DNA of 23,213 bases from Gammaproteobacteria bacterium RIFCSPHIGHO2_02_FULL_42_13 (lineage in GTDB: Bacteria > Pseudomonadota > Gammaproteobacteria > UBA12402), in the NCBI GenBank assembly GCA_001801405.1, contig MGXQ01000051.1:9420-32632 (forward strand). The letters run 5' to 3'. The notes beneath the pieces are model-generated. The model saw nothing but the letters and a program-made list of their open reading frames with translations, ran no database searches and was not told the origin of the DNA. Positions 1 to 8,395 of the stretch are shown in pieces. Positions within the stretch are counted from its first letter, which is position 1, and each line of letters starts with the position of its first letter. The position numbers and the translations under genes were made by a program.

Positions 1-2
1 CG

Positions 3-3000
3 AAGATCCAAGACGCGCCAGTGGAATCTCGTGGCTGGAAACACACTCTGTGGCAGACCGCCAAGGTGGTTGCTATAGCCACCGCCGCGGGAGTGACCGG
101 TTATTTCGGTTTGCGCCTGCTCGGCGGATGGATGACATCATCCCCAGAAGATGACCGATCGCTTGTTTTCGCTCCGGATTCGCTGCTGCAATTAGAGGGT
201 CTTCTGGAAGGTGACACGATGGTTGCGGAAAACCCAGTGGCCGCAAGAAGTCTTTTATCTACTCCCCACCTTGAGTTGTTGACACTGCCATCAGAGTCAC
301 ATGACCGCTCGCGTCGCACCAATAGTCCGCCAGTGGTGATAAATCCTGTTCCAGACCAGGTGATTGAAGCAGGTCAACCCTACCGTTATTGCATTGATAC
401 GTTAACCGATTATCAAGATGCGGATGGGGATAAAATATTTTTATCAGCGACCTTAGAAGATGGCTCACCATTGCCGAGCTGGCTGGTATTTCAACAGAGG
501 CTAATGGGAAATTACAACACTCCAAATAATGCTCACGGCGTTGCCGTCAGCGGCAATCTCGCTTTGGTCGCCGATGAGGCTTCAGGTTTGCAGATTATTG
601 ATATTTCAATGCCCGCGAGCCCCACTTTGGTGGGAACTTACGACACGCCAAGTTATGCTCTGAGCGTTGCAGTCAGCGGCAATCTCGCTTTGGTGGCGGA
701 CGGAGATTCAGGTTTGCTGCTTATTGATATAGCAACGCCTGCGGATCCCACCTTGGTGGGAACTTACAACACGCCAGGTTGGGCATATGGCGTTGCCGTC
801 AGCGGCAATCTGGCTTTGGTGGCGGATGGAAGTTCAGGTTTGCAGATTATTAATATTACAACTCCCGCGAGCCCCAGCTGGGATGGAACTTACAACACGC
901 CAGATTGGGCATATAACGTTGCCGTCAGCGGCAATCTGGCCTTGGTCGCCGATAGGGCTTCAGGTTTGCAGATTATTAATATTACAACGCCCGCGAGCCC
1001 CACACGGGTTGGAACTTACAACACGCCAGGTGCTGCCCGAGGCGTTGCCGTCAGCGGCAATCTGGCCTTGGTTGCCGATGAGGATTCAGGTTTGCAGATT
1101 ATTGATATTGCAACACCTGCGAGCCCCACCATGGGTGGAATTTACAACACGCCAAGTAGTGCCTATGGCGTTGCTGTCAGCGGCAATCTTGCCTTGGTGG
1201 CGGATATAAATTCCGGTTTGCAGATTATTTCATTAATGCAGTATTGCTTTACCAGTGAGCTCGTCCCTTTGCTTGGAGCATTGCCCATCAAGGTGATAGC
1301 AGATGACCATCAGGGTGGACAAGTCGTCGATAGTTTTTTATTGAAGAGCAACCAGTATCCTTATGCTAATATTCCAATCCAAGATAAGAGCATCCGGCCG
1401 GAAACAGCATTTCAGATGAATATAAAATCTGATTTGGCATTTGTTGATGCAGACGGCGATACCCTATCCCTCGCCGTAAGACAAACAGACGGCAGCTCTT
1501 TACCGTCTTGGTTACAATTTTACTCTATATCATTTACTGCTGGTTCTTACGGCGGGTGGGCCGAAGGCAAAGTCGTTGCCGTCAGTGGTAATCTGGCTTT
1601 GGTGACGGGTGAAGGTGGTTCAAGTTTGCAGATTATTGATATAGCAACGCCCGCGAGACCCACTTTGGTGGGAACTTGCTGCGATACGCCAAGTATTGTC
1701 AATGGCATTGCCGTCAGTGGTAATCTGGCTGTGGTGACTGGTGATTATTCGTTGCAGATTATTAATATTACAACGCCCGCAAGTCCTCTTTTGATGTGCA
1801 CTTACGACATCACGCCAAGAGATCAGATCAAAGGCGTTGCCGTCAGCGGCAATCTGGCCTTGGTGGCGGGTGATCGTTCATTGCAGATTATTGATATTAC
1901 AACGCCCGCGAACTCCACTTTGGTGGGCACTCTCGCCACCACGCCAGGTTCTGCTCTGAGCGTTGCCGTCAGCGGCAATCTCGCTTTGGTGGCGAATGAT
2001 TATTTAGGTTTGCAGATTATTGATATAGCAATACCCGCGAGCCCCAGATTGGTAGGAACTTTCGCTACTACGCCAGGAGATCAGATCAAAGGCGTTGCCG
2101 TCAGCGGCAATCTCGCTTTGGTGTCGAATGATTATTCAGGTTTGCAGGTTATTGATATTACAACGCCCGCGAGCCCAAGTTTGGTGGGAACTTTCGCCAC
2201 CACCAGCATCATCGTGCCAGGCGATGCCTATGGCGTTGCCGTCAGCGGCACTCTGGCCTTGGTGGCTGGTGGAGGTTCAGGTTTGCAGCTTGTTGATATT
2301 GCAACACCCGCGAACCCCACTTTAGTGGGAACTTACGACACGCCAGGTAGTGCCAGAGGCGTTGCCGCCAGCGGCAATCTGGCTTTGGTGGCGGATGGAA
2401 GTTCAGGTTTACAGCTCATCGATATCAGTAATTGGCGACTCTCTGGAACGCCCAGCACCGCAGATGCGGGTAATTATGCTTTGGTTGTGACTGCTACCGA
2501 TACCTGGGGTGGTAGCGCGAGCAACAGTTTTGTCTTTCGAGTAGAAGGACCACCGATGCTGCGCACGGCAATTGCCCCCCAATTAGTAGAGGTGGGTAAG
2601 TTTTTTATGCTATTTTCCGACCAGTATTGGCTTGATCTTAATGCCGATCCCATCATTTACACTGCCACTCTGGCAGATGAAAACCCCCTGCCGAGTTGGC
2701 TTGGTTTTACTGGTGGAATGAGCGGCATCTTTTCCGGTACACCGGAATCCGACGATGCCGGAAATTTCAACATCACCATTACTGCCAGCGACCGTATCAC
2801 GCCAGCCGTTTCCACGACGTTTGCGTTGACAGTGGATCACTTCCCCATAGTCTCGGTGCCCCTGTTAGCCCAAGCGGCAAATGTTGGTCAGCTATTCAAT
2901 TATACCATCCCTATCGGCTCTTTCACTGATGCTGATGCTAACGCAGGTGATACCTTAACCTATGCCGCAACCTTAGCCGACGGTTCATCGCTGCCGGCTT

Positions 3001-5873
3001 GGTTAAATTTCACTGCCGGTACGTACAGTTTTAATGGCACAGCGACCACAGCATTGACAACCCCCTTAAGCGTCAAAGTCACTGCCACAGATACCAAAGG
3101 CGGTAGTGCATCCACGACATTTGGTTTGTCTGTTCAGCATTTTCCCTCGATCCAACAGAGTGCCGACAGCGTGAGCGTGGTGGCAGATATTGGAAGGGGT
3201 TTCAGTTACACGATTCCTTTTGATCGCTTTACTGATTTAGATGGAGATCCACTCACATTCACTGCAACCAAAGCGGACGACGGATCATCGCTACCATCAT
3301 GGATCAGTTTTGATGGTGCGATTAGGCAATTCATGGGAACACCGCAAGGAACGGATAAAGGAGTTTTAAGCATTAAAGTCATCGCGTCCGACGGCCGAGG
3401 AGGAAGTGCCTCCGATACGTTTGATATTATCGTCGAACATTTCCCGATCGTTGCGCAAGCGATTTCAATGCAAGCCGCGAACGTGGGAGAATCATTCAGT
3501 TATCAAATCCCTGCAAGAACCTTTACTGATGACGATGTAAACGATACCTTAACCTATGCCGCAACCTTAGCCGACGGTTCATCGCTGCCGACTTGGTTAA
3601 ATTTCACTGCCGGTACGCTCAGTTTTAATAACACATTAACCCCCCCTGTATTGACAACCCCCTTAAGCGTCAAAATCACTGCCACAGATACCAAAGGCGG
3701 TAGTGCATCCACAACATTTGGTTTGTCTGTCCAGCATTTCCCCTCGATCCAACAGAGTGCCGACAGCGTGAGCGTGGTGGCAGATATTGGAAAAAGTTTC
3801 AGTTACACGATTCCTCTTGATCGCTTTACTGATTCAGATGGAGATCCACTCACATTCACTGCAACCAAAGCGGACGGATCATCACTACCAGCATGGATCA
3901 GTTTTGATGGCGCGATTAGACAATTCACGGGAACATCGCAAGAATATAGAGATTTAAGCATTAACGTCACCGCGTCCGACGGCCGAGGAGGAAGTGCCTC
4001 CGATACATTTAATATTGTCGTCGAACATTTCCCCGTTGTGGCACAACCAATCTCACTCCAAGCCGCGGATGTTGGCCAGCTATTCAATTATACCATCCCC
4101 ATCGACTCTTTCACTGATGCTGACGATACCTTAACCTATGCCGCAACTTTAGCAGACGGTTCACCGCTGCCGACTTGGTTAAGTTTTAACGTCGGTACGC
4201 GTACTTTCAGTGGCACGCCGGACACAGCATTAACAACCCCCTTAAGCGTCAAAGTCACCGCTACAGATACCAAAGGCGGCACGGCATCCACAACATTTGA
4301 CTTATCTGTTCAGCATTTCCCCGTTCTCTTTCAACCTATTCCAAATCAAATAGCGGTCACGGATGAGCGATATGATTTCACCTTTGACTACCAAACCTTT
4401 GTGGATGCGGATAGTAGCGATATTTTAATCTTCAGGGCGACACAGTCAGATGGCGCGTCACTCCCCGCTTGGCTTAACTTTGATGCTGTTGTACGGCGCT
4501 TATACGGAAATCCAGGTGAACCTAACCTAATCATTCGGATGATGGCCGAAGATGGACATGGCGGCAGCGCTTGGGATGAATTTAATCTATTAATCAGTTC
4601 AGCAATGCCAACACCTCCCCGTTTTATCGAAGGACGTTCTTTTGTGTATGCACTCAATAATACCTTCGACGCGGTGCCTGAACCCATCGTCAATGTCAGT
4701 GCACAACAAAGTGATGGCATCGCCTTACCGGATTGGATGATCTTTGATGAAGAGAATTGGCAACTGCATGGCACTGCCCTCGCGGGCGAAGGGGAGTATC
4801 AGATTAGACTCACCGCGACCACCAACACTAGCGAAACCTACAGTCGAAGTTTTATGCTTAATTTTTATCGTAATCAACGGCCAGAAGAGATAACGCGCTT
4901 ATCCAATCAAGTGACAGGGGTTGACAGTGACTTTAAATTTGCTGTTCCAGCGGAGACATTTACCGATGCAGATGGAGATAGCTTAGCGTATAGCGCACAT
5001 ATAATTGGAAACAGTCCGTGGCCAGCGTGGCTGCATTTTGATGAGAAAACACGTACCTTCTGGGGAACCCCGAGGCGCAGTGATACGAATCTACTCAACA
5101 CCATGTCGAGCATCACGATACCTCTGGAAGTGCGGGCGAGCGATGGCCAAGCCGCTGCGAGCAGTGAATTTTTACTGAGCGTAAATGGCTCCTCTTGGTT
5201 TGAGGTAGGGCTTCAGGTGGGTTCTGTGATGTTATCTGTTATGACTGCTTATTTAAGACGTTCAATACTATTAAATAGGCTGCGTGATAAATGTGTGAAG
5301 AAGCCACAAGAGGTGGCCGAAACCGGAGAGCCATATGAGTTTAAGATCCCTGGCAAATGGACAGTCCGCACGGTGCGGATGCAGATGCCACGCAAGCAAG
5401 TGAGCTGTTCTTGTGGCGACCGTTTTTTTGCCGGCCGCTGGCCCTACATGGATTTACCAAATGGCAAGGTCTTGCCGGATTGGCTGGAATACAACCTCAA
5501 AACCAGAACCTTAACGGGAACCCCGGCAGCGAAAGATGAAGGGCGCTTTGTGATTGAAGCGTTTGGGAATTCAAGCATCATCAAACACATGTTTGTGCTG
5601 GAGGTGGGAAAACCAAAGGTAGCAGTGGTATCGTCTTCAGTAGGATATGCCTCTCACACAGCGGCTGGGGCAGAAGCGACCTCGATCACTTCCTCTGGTG
5701 TCTTACTGACAGAGTATGACACAGAACAACTGGCTAGTTGGAGGAGGGCCGATCGAAATTACTCTGAACATGGAGCAGCGGCTACTTTTTTTGCTGCAGC
5801 AAAGCCACCGGCACAGGAGATGCGAGAAGTCGTGGCAGAAGAAGTGCCACCCGCAGCAGTGGCAGCGGTTTGA
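3..5873 (+). CDS. Giant Ig-like / LVIVD-repeat protein, 5' end probably outside the window
   Basis: The frame is open to the left edge, and the first candidate start (GTG at 21) has no Shine-Dalgarno, so the true start is probably upstream. Counting from 21 there are 1950 residues. A hydrophobic segment lies at about 15-36. About 12 Ig-like modules of the He_PIG/cadherin-like type follow, marked by DADGD, LPSWL, GTP and TATD motifs. Thirteen LVIVD propeller repeats (core VAVSGNLALVA, about 40 residues each) form two blocks at about 164-405 (6) and 513-803 (7). A second hydrophobic stretch at about 1724-1745 is followed by an Arg/Lys-rich segment, then a last Ig-like module containing CSCG and an Ala/Pro/Glu-rich end. 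A two-membrane topology with the modules in the periplasm is inferred. The likely role is a surface or periplasmic binding scaffold; ligand unknown. Confidence 0.85.
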   Translation, partial: KIQDAPVESRGWKHTLWQTAKVVAIATAAGVTGYFGLRLLGGWMTSSPEDDRSLVFAPDSLLQLEGLLEGDTMVAENPVAARSLLSTPHLELLTLPSESHDRSRRTNSPPVVINPVPDQVIEAGQPYRYCIDTLTDYQDADGDKIFLSATLEDGSPLPSWLVFQQRLMGNYNTPNNAHGVAVSGNLALVADEASGLQIIDISMPASPTLVGTYDTPSYALSVAVSGNLALVADGDSGLLLIDIATPADPTLVGTYNTPGWAYGVAVSGNLALVADGSSGLQIINITTPASPSWDGTYNTPDWAYNVAVSGNLALVADRASGLQIINITTPASPTRVGTYNTPGAARGVAVSGNLALVADEDSGLQIIDIATPASPTMGGIYNTPSSAYGVAVSGNLALVADINSGLQIISLMQYCFTSELVPLLGALPIKVIADDHQGGQVVDSFLLKSNQYPYANIPIQDKSIRPETAFQMNIKSDLAFVDADGDTLSLAVRQTDGSSLPSWLQFYSISFTAGSYGGWAEGKVVAVSGNLALVTGEGGSSLQIIDIATPARPTLVGTCCDTPSIVNGIAVSGNLAVVTGDYSLQIINITTPASPLLMCTYDITPRDQIKGVAVSGNLALVAGDRSLQIIDITTPANSTLVGTLATTPGSALSVAVSGNLALVANDYLGLQIIDIAIPASPRLVGTFATTPGDQIKGVAVSGNLALVSNDYSGLQVIDITTPASPSLVGTFATTSIIVPGDAYGVAVSGTLALVAGGGSGLQLVDIATPANPTLVGTYDTPGSARGVAASGNLALVADGSSGLQLIDISNWRLSGTPSTADAGNYALVVTATDTWGGSASNSFVFRVEGPPMLRTAIAPQLVEVGKFFMLFSDQYWLDLNADPIIYTATLADENPLPSWLGFTGGMSGIFSGTPESDDAGNFNITITASDRITPAVSTTFALTVDHFPIVSVPLLAQAANVGQLFNYTIPIGSFTDADANAGDTLTYAATLADGSSLPAWLNFTAGTYSFNGTATTALTTPLSVKVTATDTKGGSASTTFGLSVQHFPSIQQSADSVSVVADIGRGFSYTIPFDRFTDLDGDPLTFTATKADDGSSLPSWISFDGAIRQFMGTPQGTDKGVLSIKVIASDGRGGSASDTFDIIVEHFPIVAQAISMQAANVGESFSYQIPARTFTDDDVNDTLTYAATLADGSSLPTWLNFTAGTLSFNNTLTPPVLTTPLSVKITATDTKGGSASTTFGLSVQHFPSIQQSADSVSVVADIGKSFSYTIPLDRFTDSDGDPLTFTATKADGSSLPAWISFDGAIRQFTGTSQEYRDLSINVTASDGRGGSASDTFNIVVEHFPVVAQPISLQAADVGQLFNYTIPIDSFTDADDTLTYAATLADGSPLPTWLSFNVGTRTFSGTPDTALTTPLSVKVTATDTKGGTASTTFDLSVQHFPVLFQPIPNQIAVTDERYDFTFDYQTFVDADSSDILIFRATQSDGASLPAWLNFDAVVRRLYGNPGEPNLIIRMMAEDGHGGSAWDEFNLLISSAMPTPPRFIEGRSFVYALNNTFDAVPEPIVNVSAQQSDGIALPDWMIFDEENWQLHGTALAGEGEYQIRLTATTNTSETYSRSFMLNFYRNQRPEEITRLSNQVTGVDSDFKFAVPAETFTDADGDSLAYSAHIIGNSPWPAWLHFDEKTRTFWGTPRRSDTNLLNTMSSITIPLEVRASDGQAAASSEFLLSVNGSSWFEVGLQVGSVMLSVMTAYLRRSILLNRLRDKCVKKPQEVAETGEPYEFKIPGKWTVRTVRMQMPRKQVSCSCGDRFFAGRWPYMDLPNGKVLPDWLEYNLKTRTLTGTPAAKDEGRFVIEAFGNSSIIKHMFVLEVGKPKVAVVSSSVGYASHTAAGAEATSITSSGVLLTEYDTEQLASWRRADRNYSEHGAAATFFAAAKPPAQEMREVVAEEVPPAAVAAV
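2870..4060 (+). repeat. Duplicated pair of Ig-like domains in the giant gene
   Basis: The Ig-like modules alternate between two types, one beginning FPI/FPV and ending VQH, the other beginning FPS and ending VEH. The pair spanning about 2870-3460 recurs at about 3470-4060 with long stretches of near-identical DNA; for example, the codons for LTYAATLADGSSLP near 2950 recur near 3545. The period is about 594 bp (198 residues). A third first-type copy follows near 4080. This looks like recent in-frame tandem duplication. Confidence 0.7.
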
Positions 5874-5893
5874 TGCGCCATGAAGTGTCAGGA

Positions 5894-5931
5894 CTCTTAT
5901 TTCCGGTATTAAAATTTACTGGAAATAAGAG
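5894..5931 (+). terminator. Strong hairpin just after the giant gene
   Basis: CTCTTATTTCC at 5894-5904 pairs with GGAAATAAGAG at 5921-5931. The stem extends inward by GGTA/TACT with one G-U pair in the plus-strand RNA, around an 8-nt AT loop. It starts about 20 nt after the stop codon. There is no U-tract, so it is either an imperfect terminator or an mRNA 3'-end stabilising hairpin. Confidence 0.5.
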
Positions 5932-5969
5932 AAAGTGATTATGCCTATTCCGTATACTCATCTCCTTTT

Positions 5970-6263
5970 TTAATACGCACTATCATGATCCACATGCAAC
6001 GTCAGCAACCTAAGAAAATCCCCTTGTCTTTGCGCTGTGGCTCTGTATTTTTGAGAAAACCGAAATGAATATAGTCGTTCACCAGAAGATGTCTGCTTTG
6101 ATAAGATGGCTTCCCAATGCAATCCTTTATCTGAATATATTTGCGACCATGTGAGTGCTTTGATCTTTTTGATTGACTTGAGAAGCGAAAGTTGCTCATT
6201 CTTTTGCAGATTAAAAAAATCCTCTTGGAATATCGGACTATTCATATCTATTTTGACAGACAT
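5970..6263 (-). CDS. Probable RelE/ParE-like toxin of a type II toxin-antitoxin pair
   Basis: The 97-residue product begins SVKIDMNSP. It has a basic, aromatic-rich core (LTWSQIYSDKGLHWEAI, then RLYSFRFSQKYRA) and ends in LTLHVDHDSAY. This layout and the HDSAY end recall a family of small RelE/ParE-superfamily toxins that follow AbrB-like antitoxins. Assignment is from recalled sequence style, not a search. The start ATG overlaps the upstream antitoxin stop by one base (TAATG) and is preceded by GAGAAGGA, so translation is probably coupled. If a RelE-type toxin, it would cleave mRNA on the ribosome; a gyrase-targeting ParE role cannot be excluded. Confidence 0.65.
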   Translation of the reverse strand: MSVKIDMNSPIFQEDFFNLQKNEQLSLLKSIKKIKALTWSQIYSDKGLHWEAILSKQTSSGERLYSFRFSQKYRATAQRQGDFLRLLTLHVDHDSAY

Positions 6264-6538
6264 TATTTATCCTTCTCAAGGTCTCTCGCGATTTTGTCAA
6301 AATTATCAACTGGTTTATGTTTTTCTGCCCATTCAATCGCTTTATCAAGCTTGGCGCCATGTTTGCCTATATGAAGCCACTGCTCTGAATGAGGAATAAA
6401 TTGGCCGGTTTTGATGATCCAAGTACCCTCATCAATTTGATCAATTATCACTTGCTGACCTGCAAAGGCTTTTCCCAGTGATAGCTGACCATTGGTTCCA
6501 ATAGCTTTTATTTGTTGATTCTGCATAATATACCCCAT
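6263..6538 (-). CDS. Probable AbrB/MazE-like antitoxin
   Basis: The product is 91 residues from the ATG at 6538, or 87 from the ATG at 6526. Both have a modest ribosome-binding site (TAGGA and TGGGG respectively), so the start is open. The N-terminus (QIKAIGTNGQLSLGKAFAG, then VIIDQIDEGTWIIKTG) resembles the swapped-hairpin DNA-binding fold of AbrB/SpoVT/MazE antitoxins. The charged C-terminal part (KLDKAIEWAEKHKP) would wrap the toxin. It overlaps the toxin gene by one base. A palindrome between promoter and start fits autorepression. The two-gene size, order and coupling support a toxin-antitoxin module; the specific family is inferred. Confidence 0.65.
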   Translation of the reverse strand: MGYIMQNQQIKAIGTNGQLSLGKAFAGQQVIIDQIDEGTWIIKTGQFIPHSEQWLHIGKHGAKLDKAIEWAEKHKPVDNFDKIARDLEKDK

Positions 6539-6571
6539 TTTCCTATTTTAGGATAGCACTAATATAGGAAA
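6539..6571. promoter_or_regulatory. Candidate operator of the toxin-antitoxin operon
   Basis: An inverted repeat TTTCCTAT (6539-6546) / ATAGGAAA (6564-6571) encloses a second, perfect palindrome TCCTA-TTT-TAGGA (6541-6553). It lies between the -10 element and the antitoxin start, where an autorepressing antitoxin would bind. Confidence 0.5.
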
Positions 6572-6573
6572 TA

Positions 6574-6602
6574 AATATAACCTTGTTTTGTTAAAAAAGC
6601 AA
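6574..6602 (-). promoter_or_regulatory. Sigma70-type promoter of the toxin-antitoxin operon
   Basis: Read on the minus strand: TTGCTT (6602-6597), a 17-nt spacer, then TATATT (6579-6574). The -35 element lies inside a 22-bp tandem repeat. Confidence 0.5.
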
Positions 6603-6642
6603 GTATGTTTTGTTAAAAAAGCAAATATGTTTTGATAAAAAA
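6585..6642. repeat. 22-bp tandem repeat upstream of the toxin-antitoxin promoter
   Basis: There are about 2.7 copies of a 22-bp AT-rich unit, GTTTTGTTAAAAAAGCAA followed by RTAT, starting at 6585, 6607 and 6629. The first two copies differ at one base. The copy nearest the antitoxin supplies the -35 box, so the others may be extra activator or UP-element-like sites, or a slippage product. Confidence 0.75.
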
Positions 6643-6702
6643 CTCGGCAGCGTGTTCGCAAATACATTATTTTTCAATAAGATAGAAACAGAACCTCAAA
6701 AA

Positions 6703-7125
6703 CTATATCTGCTTTTTCATTGGCAAAGAATGCTCTTTATTGCTCGACTGAATAATGGTGCGCAATGTTACCGTACTTAAAAACTCTGTTGTTTGTGTTT
6801 TTAAATCTGCCCATAATTGTTGTATTTTATTTTTTTTTGGCGTTACACTTGCTTCAGTGAGCCTACTCTCCAATGCGCGAATAATATGAAGAACGGTAAT
6901 ATCTTCTAAATCCCTACAAATCTGATATCCCCCTCCTGGACCACGTACGCTTTTCACTAAGCCTGCCTTTCGCAAAGGCAGAAGGATCTGCTCGATATAA
7001 GACGCTGAAATCGCTTGACGCTGTGCAATCGATAAAGTTGACACAGCGCCGCCTTGATGCTCATGCAATGCAATATCCAGCATCAATTCAACACCATATC
7101 GCTGTTTGCGCGTTAAATTAATCAC
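6703..7125 (-). CDS. Rrf2/IscR-family transcription regulator lacking cluster cysteines
   Basis: The 140-residue protein aligns with E. coli IscR by eye. It has a winged helix with MINLTRKQRYGVELMLDIAL at the N-terminus, SYIEQILLPLRKAGL in the recognition region, the wing motif VRGPGGGY at 60-67, and a C-terminal LWADLKTQTTEFLSTVTL helix. IscR binds a [2Fe-2S] cluster through three cysteines in the linker after the wing helix. Here that linker (about 88-102, TEASVTPKKNK) has none, and the only cysteine is C70. The start is a GTG with no clear Shine-Dalgarno, so the N-terminus could shift slightly. There is no isc/suf operon nearby. Cluster-independent DNA binding or another sensing mode is inferred. 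Confidence 0.85.
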   Translation of the reverse strand: MINLTRKQRYGVELMLDIALHEHQGGAVSTLSIAQRQAISASYIEQILLPLRKAGLVKSVRGPGGGYQICRDLEDITVLHIIRALESRLTEASVTPKKNKIQQLWADLKTQTTEFLSTVTLRTIIQSSNKEHSLPMKKQI

Positions 7126-7399
7126 AGATTTTCACGGTATTTTTTGAATGGTGATAAAAAAACATAATAAATTCTCCCTGTTTTAAATCTTGGAAGAGCT
7201 TATACGGTTTTTTCAATTTGTAAAATCTTTTTTCCTTTTTATTTGCAAAATCTTTAAAAAAAGTGATACGGATCACAGTGTTACATGTGTTTTCCAAAGA
7301 CAGATCTAAAATATTTTATGTGGAAATAAGTGGAGAATTTTTTTTCTGGCGAACGCCATAACATAATCTATAGTTAAAAAACCAAGGATGGTTATTAAC
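7126..7399. other. AT-rich intergenic region with a CRP-like palindrome
   Basis: This divergent region separates the Rrf2 gene from the DUF4015 gene. It holds two direct copies of TTTGYAAAATCTTT (7217-7230 and 7242-7255), a candidate CRP-type site at 7262-7277, and a small GGCG-AA-CGCC hairpin at 7347-7358 after a T-run. I see no clear promoter hexamers and no gene. Confidence 0.6.
7262..7277. promoter_or_regulatory. Candidate CRP/FNR-superfamily binding site
   Basis: AGTGA-TACGGA-TCACA matches the CRP consensus TGTGA-N6-TCACA in nine of ten half-site bases and contains the palindrome GTGAT-N4-ATCAC. It lies about 125 bp before the DUF4015 start. No regulator gene is visible in the window. 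Confidence 0.35.
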
Positions 7400-8395
7400 A
7401 TGATTGTAAAAAAAATAGTCGGCGCAGATAAGCTGGCGCTTATCACTTTTTTGTTTCTCTTGTTGCAGAGCTCAACACTGATGCCGCCGCCGCCAATAAC
7501 CCCTATAATCCCTATCAAGCCCATTATCGCGGTTAAATCAACGATTCCGGTCAATCCACCACCGGTATTGATAAATTCAGGCATAAAAGGCATTTATCTC
7601 TCTGAAGCAACGGTTGAACATACTGCACTATTAGAAAAGATCATTACTCAAGCAAAAGAGGTTGGAATCAATACGTTTGTTGCAGATGTTCAATATCCCT
7701 CTAATCGCTATGCGAAAAATATTGCGCTAATTCTAGCCAATAAGATTCAATATGTCGCGAGGCTTATTGTCTTCCCTGGCGGTGGCAATCCGGATGAGAT
7801 TAAAAATACCGCACTTCTAGAAAAGAAATACCAGCTGGCTGACTATGCAATCGGTTTAGGAGCACATGAAATACAATTGGATTATATTCGTTATAAGGCG
7901 AGTCAAAACCCCTCCCTTCAAAATATTGAAGATATTAATAAGGTTATCGCAGGGTTTAAAGATCGCTTGGTTACGAAAAATATTCGTTTGCAAACCGACG
8001 TATTTGGCATTACGAGCTTTCGCCCCTCGACAGGCATCGGTCAAAATATACATTCCATCGCAAATTATGCAAATAGTGTTGTACCCATGTTGTATCCTTC
8101 CCATTTTAAGCCTTATAAAACACACTCAGCACATCCCTACGAAACTATTACGGATGCGCTTATCGCATTAAAGAAACAATTCAATAATGAAGTTCCCATT
8201 AATATCTATGCCTATATCGAAACTTACAATTATCATTATCCACACATGAGTTCTTCAGAACGCGTTCAATATATCCAAAAAGAACTGCAAGCAGTACAAG
8301 ATTCAAAAATTAATGGGTGGTATGCGTGGAGCGCAAATAATCGATATGATTATTTATTTGAGGCCATGAAGAATCATGCTATTATAACCGGATGA
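7400..8395 (+). CDS. Exported DUF4015 family protein, putative glycoside hydrolase
   Basis: The 331-residue product starts at the ATG at 7400, preceded by AAGGATGG 12 bases upstream. An in-frame ATG at 7388 sits directly on that AAGG and is less likely. The N-terminus carries a signal peptide (MIVKKIVGADK then LALITFLFLLLQSS) and a Pro/Ile-rich linker. The rest matches the TIM-barrel-like DUF4015 family: GIKGIYLSEATV opens the domain, followed by FVADVQYPS, EIQLDYIRYKAS with the likely acidic active-site residue, LQTDVFGI, VVPMLYPSHF and NGWYAWSANNRYDY. It should act in the periplasm or outside the cell on a polysaccharide; the substrate is unknown. It overlaps the next gene by four bases (ATGA). 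Confidence 0.85.
   Translation: MIVKKIVGADKLALITFLFLLLQSSTLMPPPPITPIIPIKPIIAVKSTIPVNPPPVLINSGIKGIYLSEATVEHTALLEKIITQAKEVGINTFVADVQYPSNRYAKNIALILANKIQYVARLIVFPGGGNPDEIKNTALLEKKYQLADYAIGLGAHEIQLDYIRYKASQNPSLQNIEDINKVIAGFKDRLVTKNIRLQTDVFGITSFRPSTGIGQNIHSIANYANSVVPMLYPSHFKPYKTHSAHPYETITDALIALKKQFNNEVPINIYAYIETYNYHYPHMSSSERVQYIQKELQAVQDSKINGWYAWSANNRYDYLFEAMKNHAIITG

Noticed and set aside
787..1209. Plus-strand 140-residue frame inside the giant gene
   Set aside because: It is a shifted reading of the LVIVD repeats, kept open by their regular codon pattern.
7347..7358. GGCG-AA-CGCC hairpin
   Set aside because: The stem is too short, and the T-run lies on its 5' side in the plus strand, so it is not a convincing terminator.
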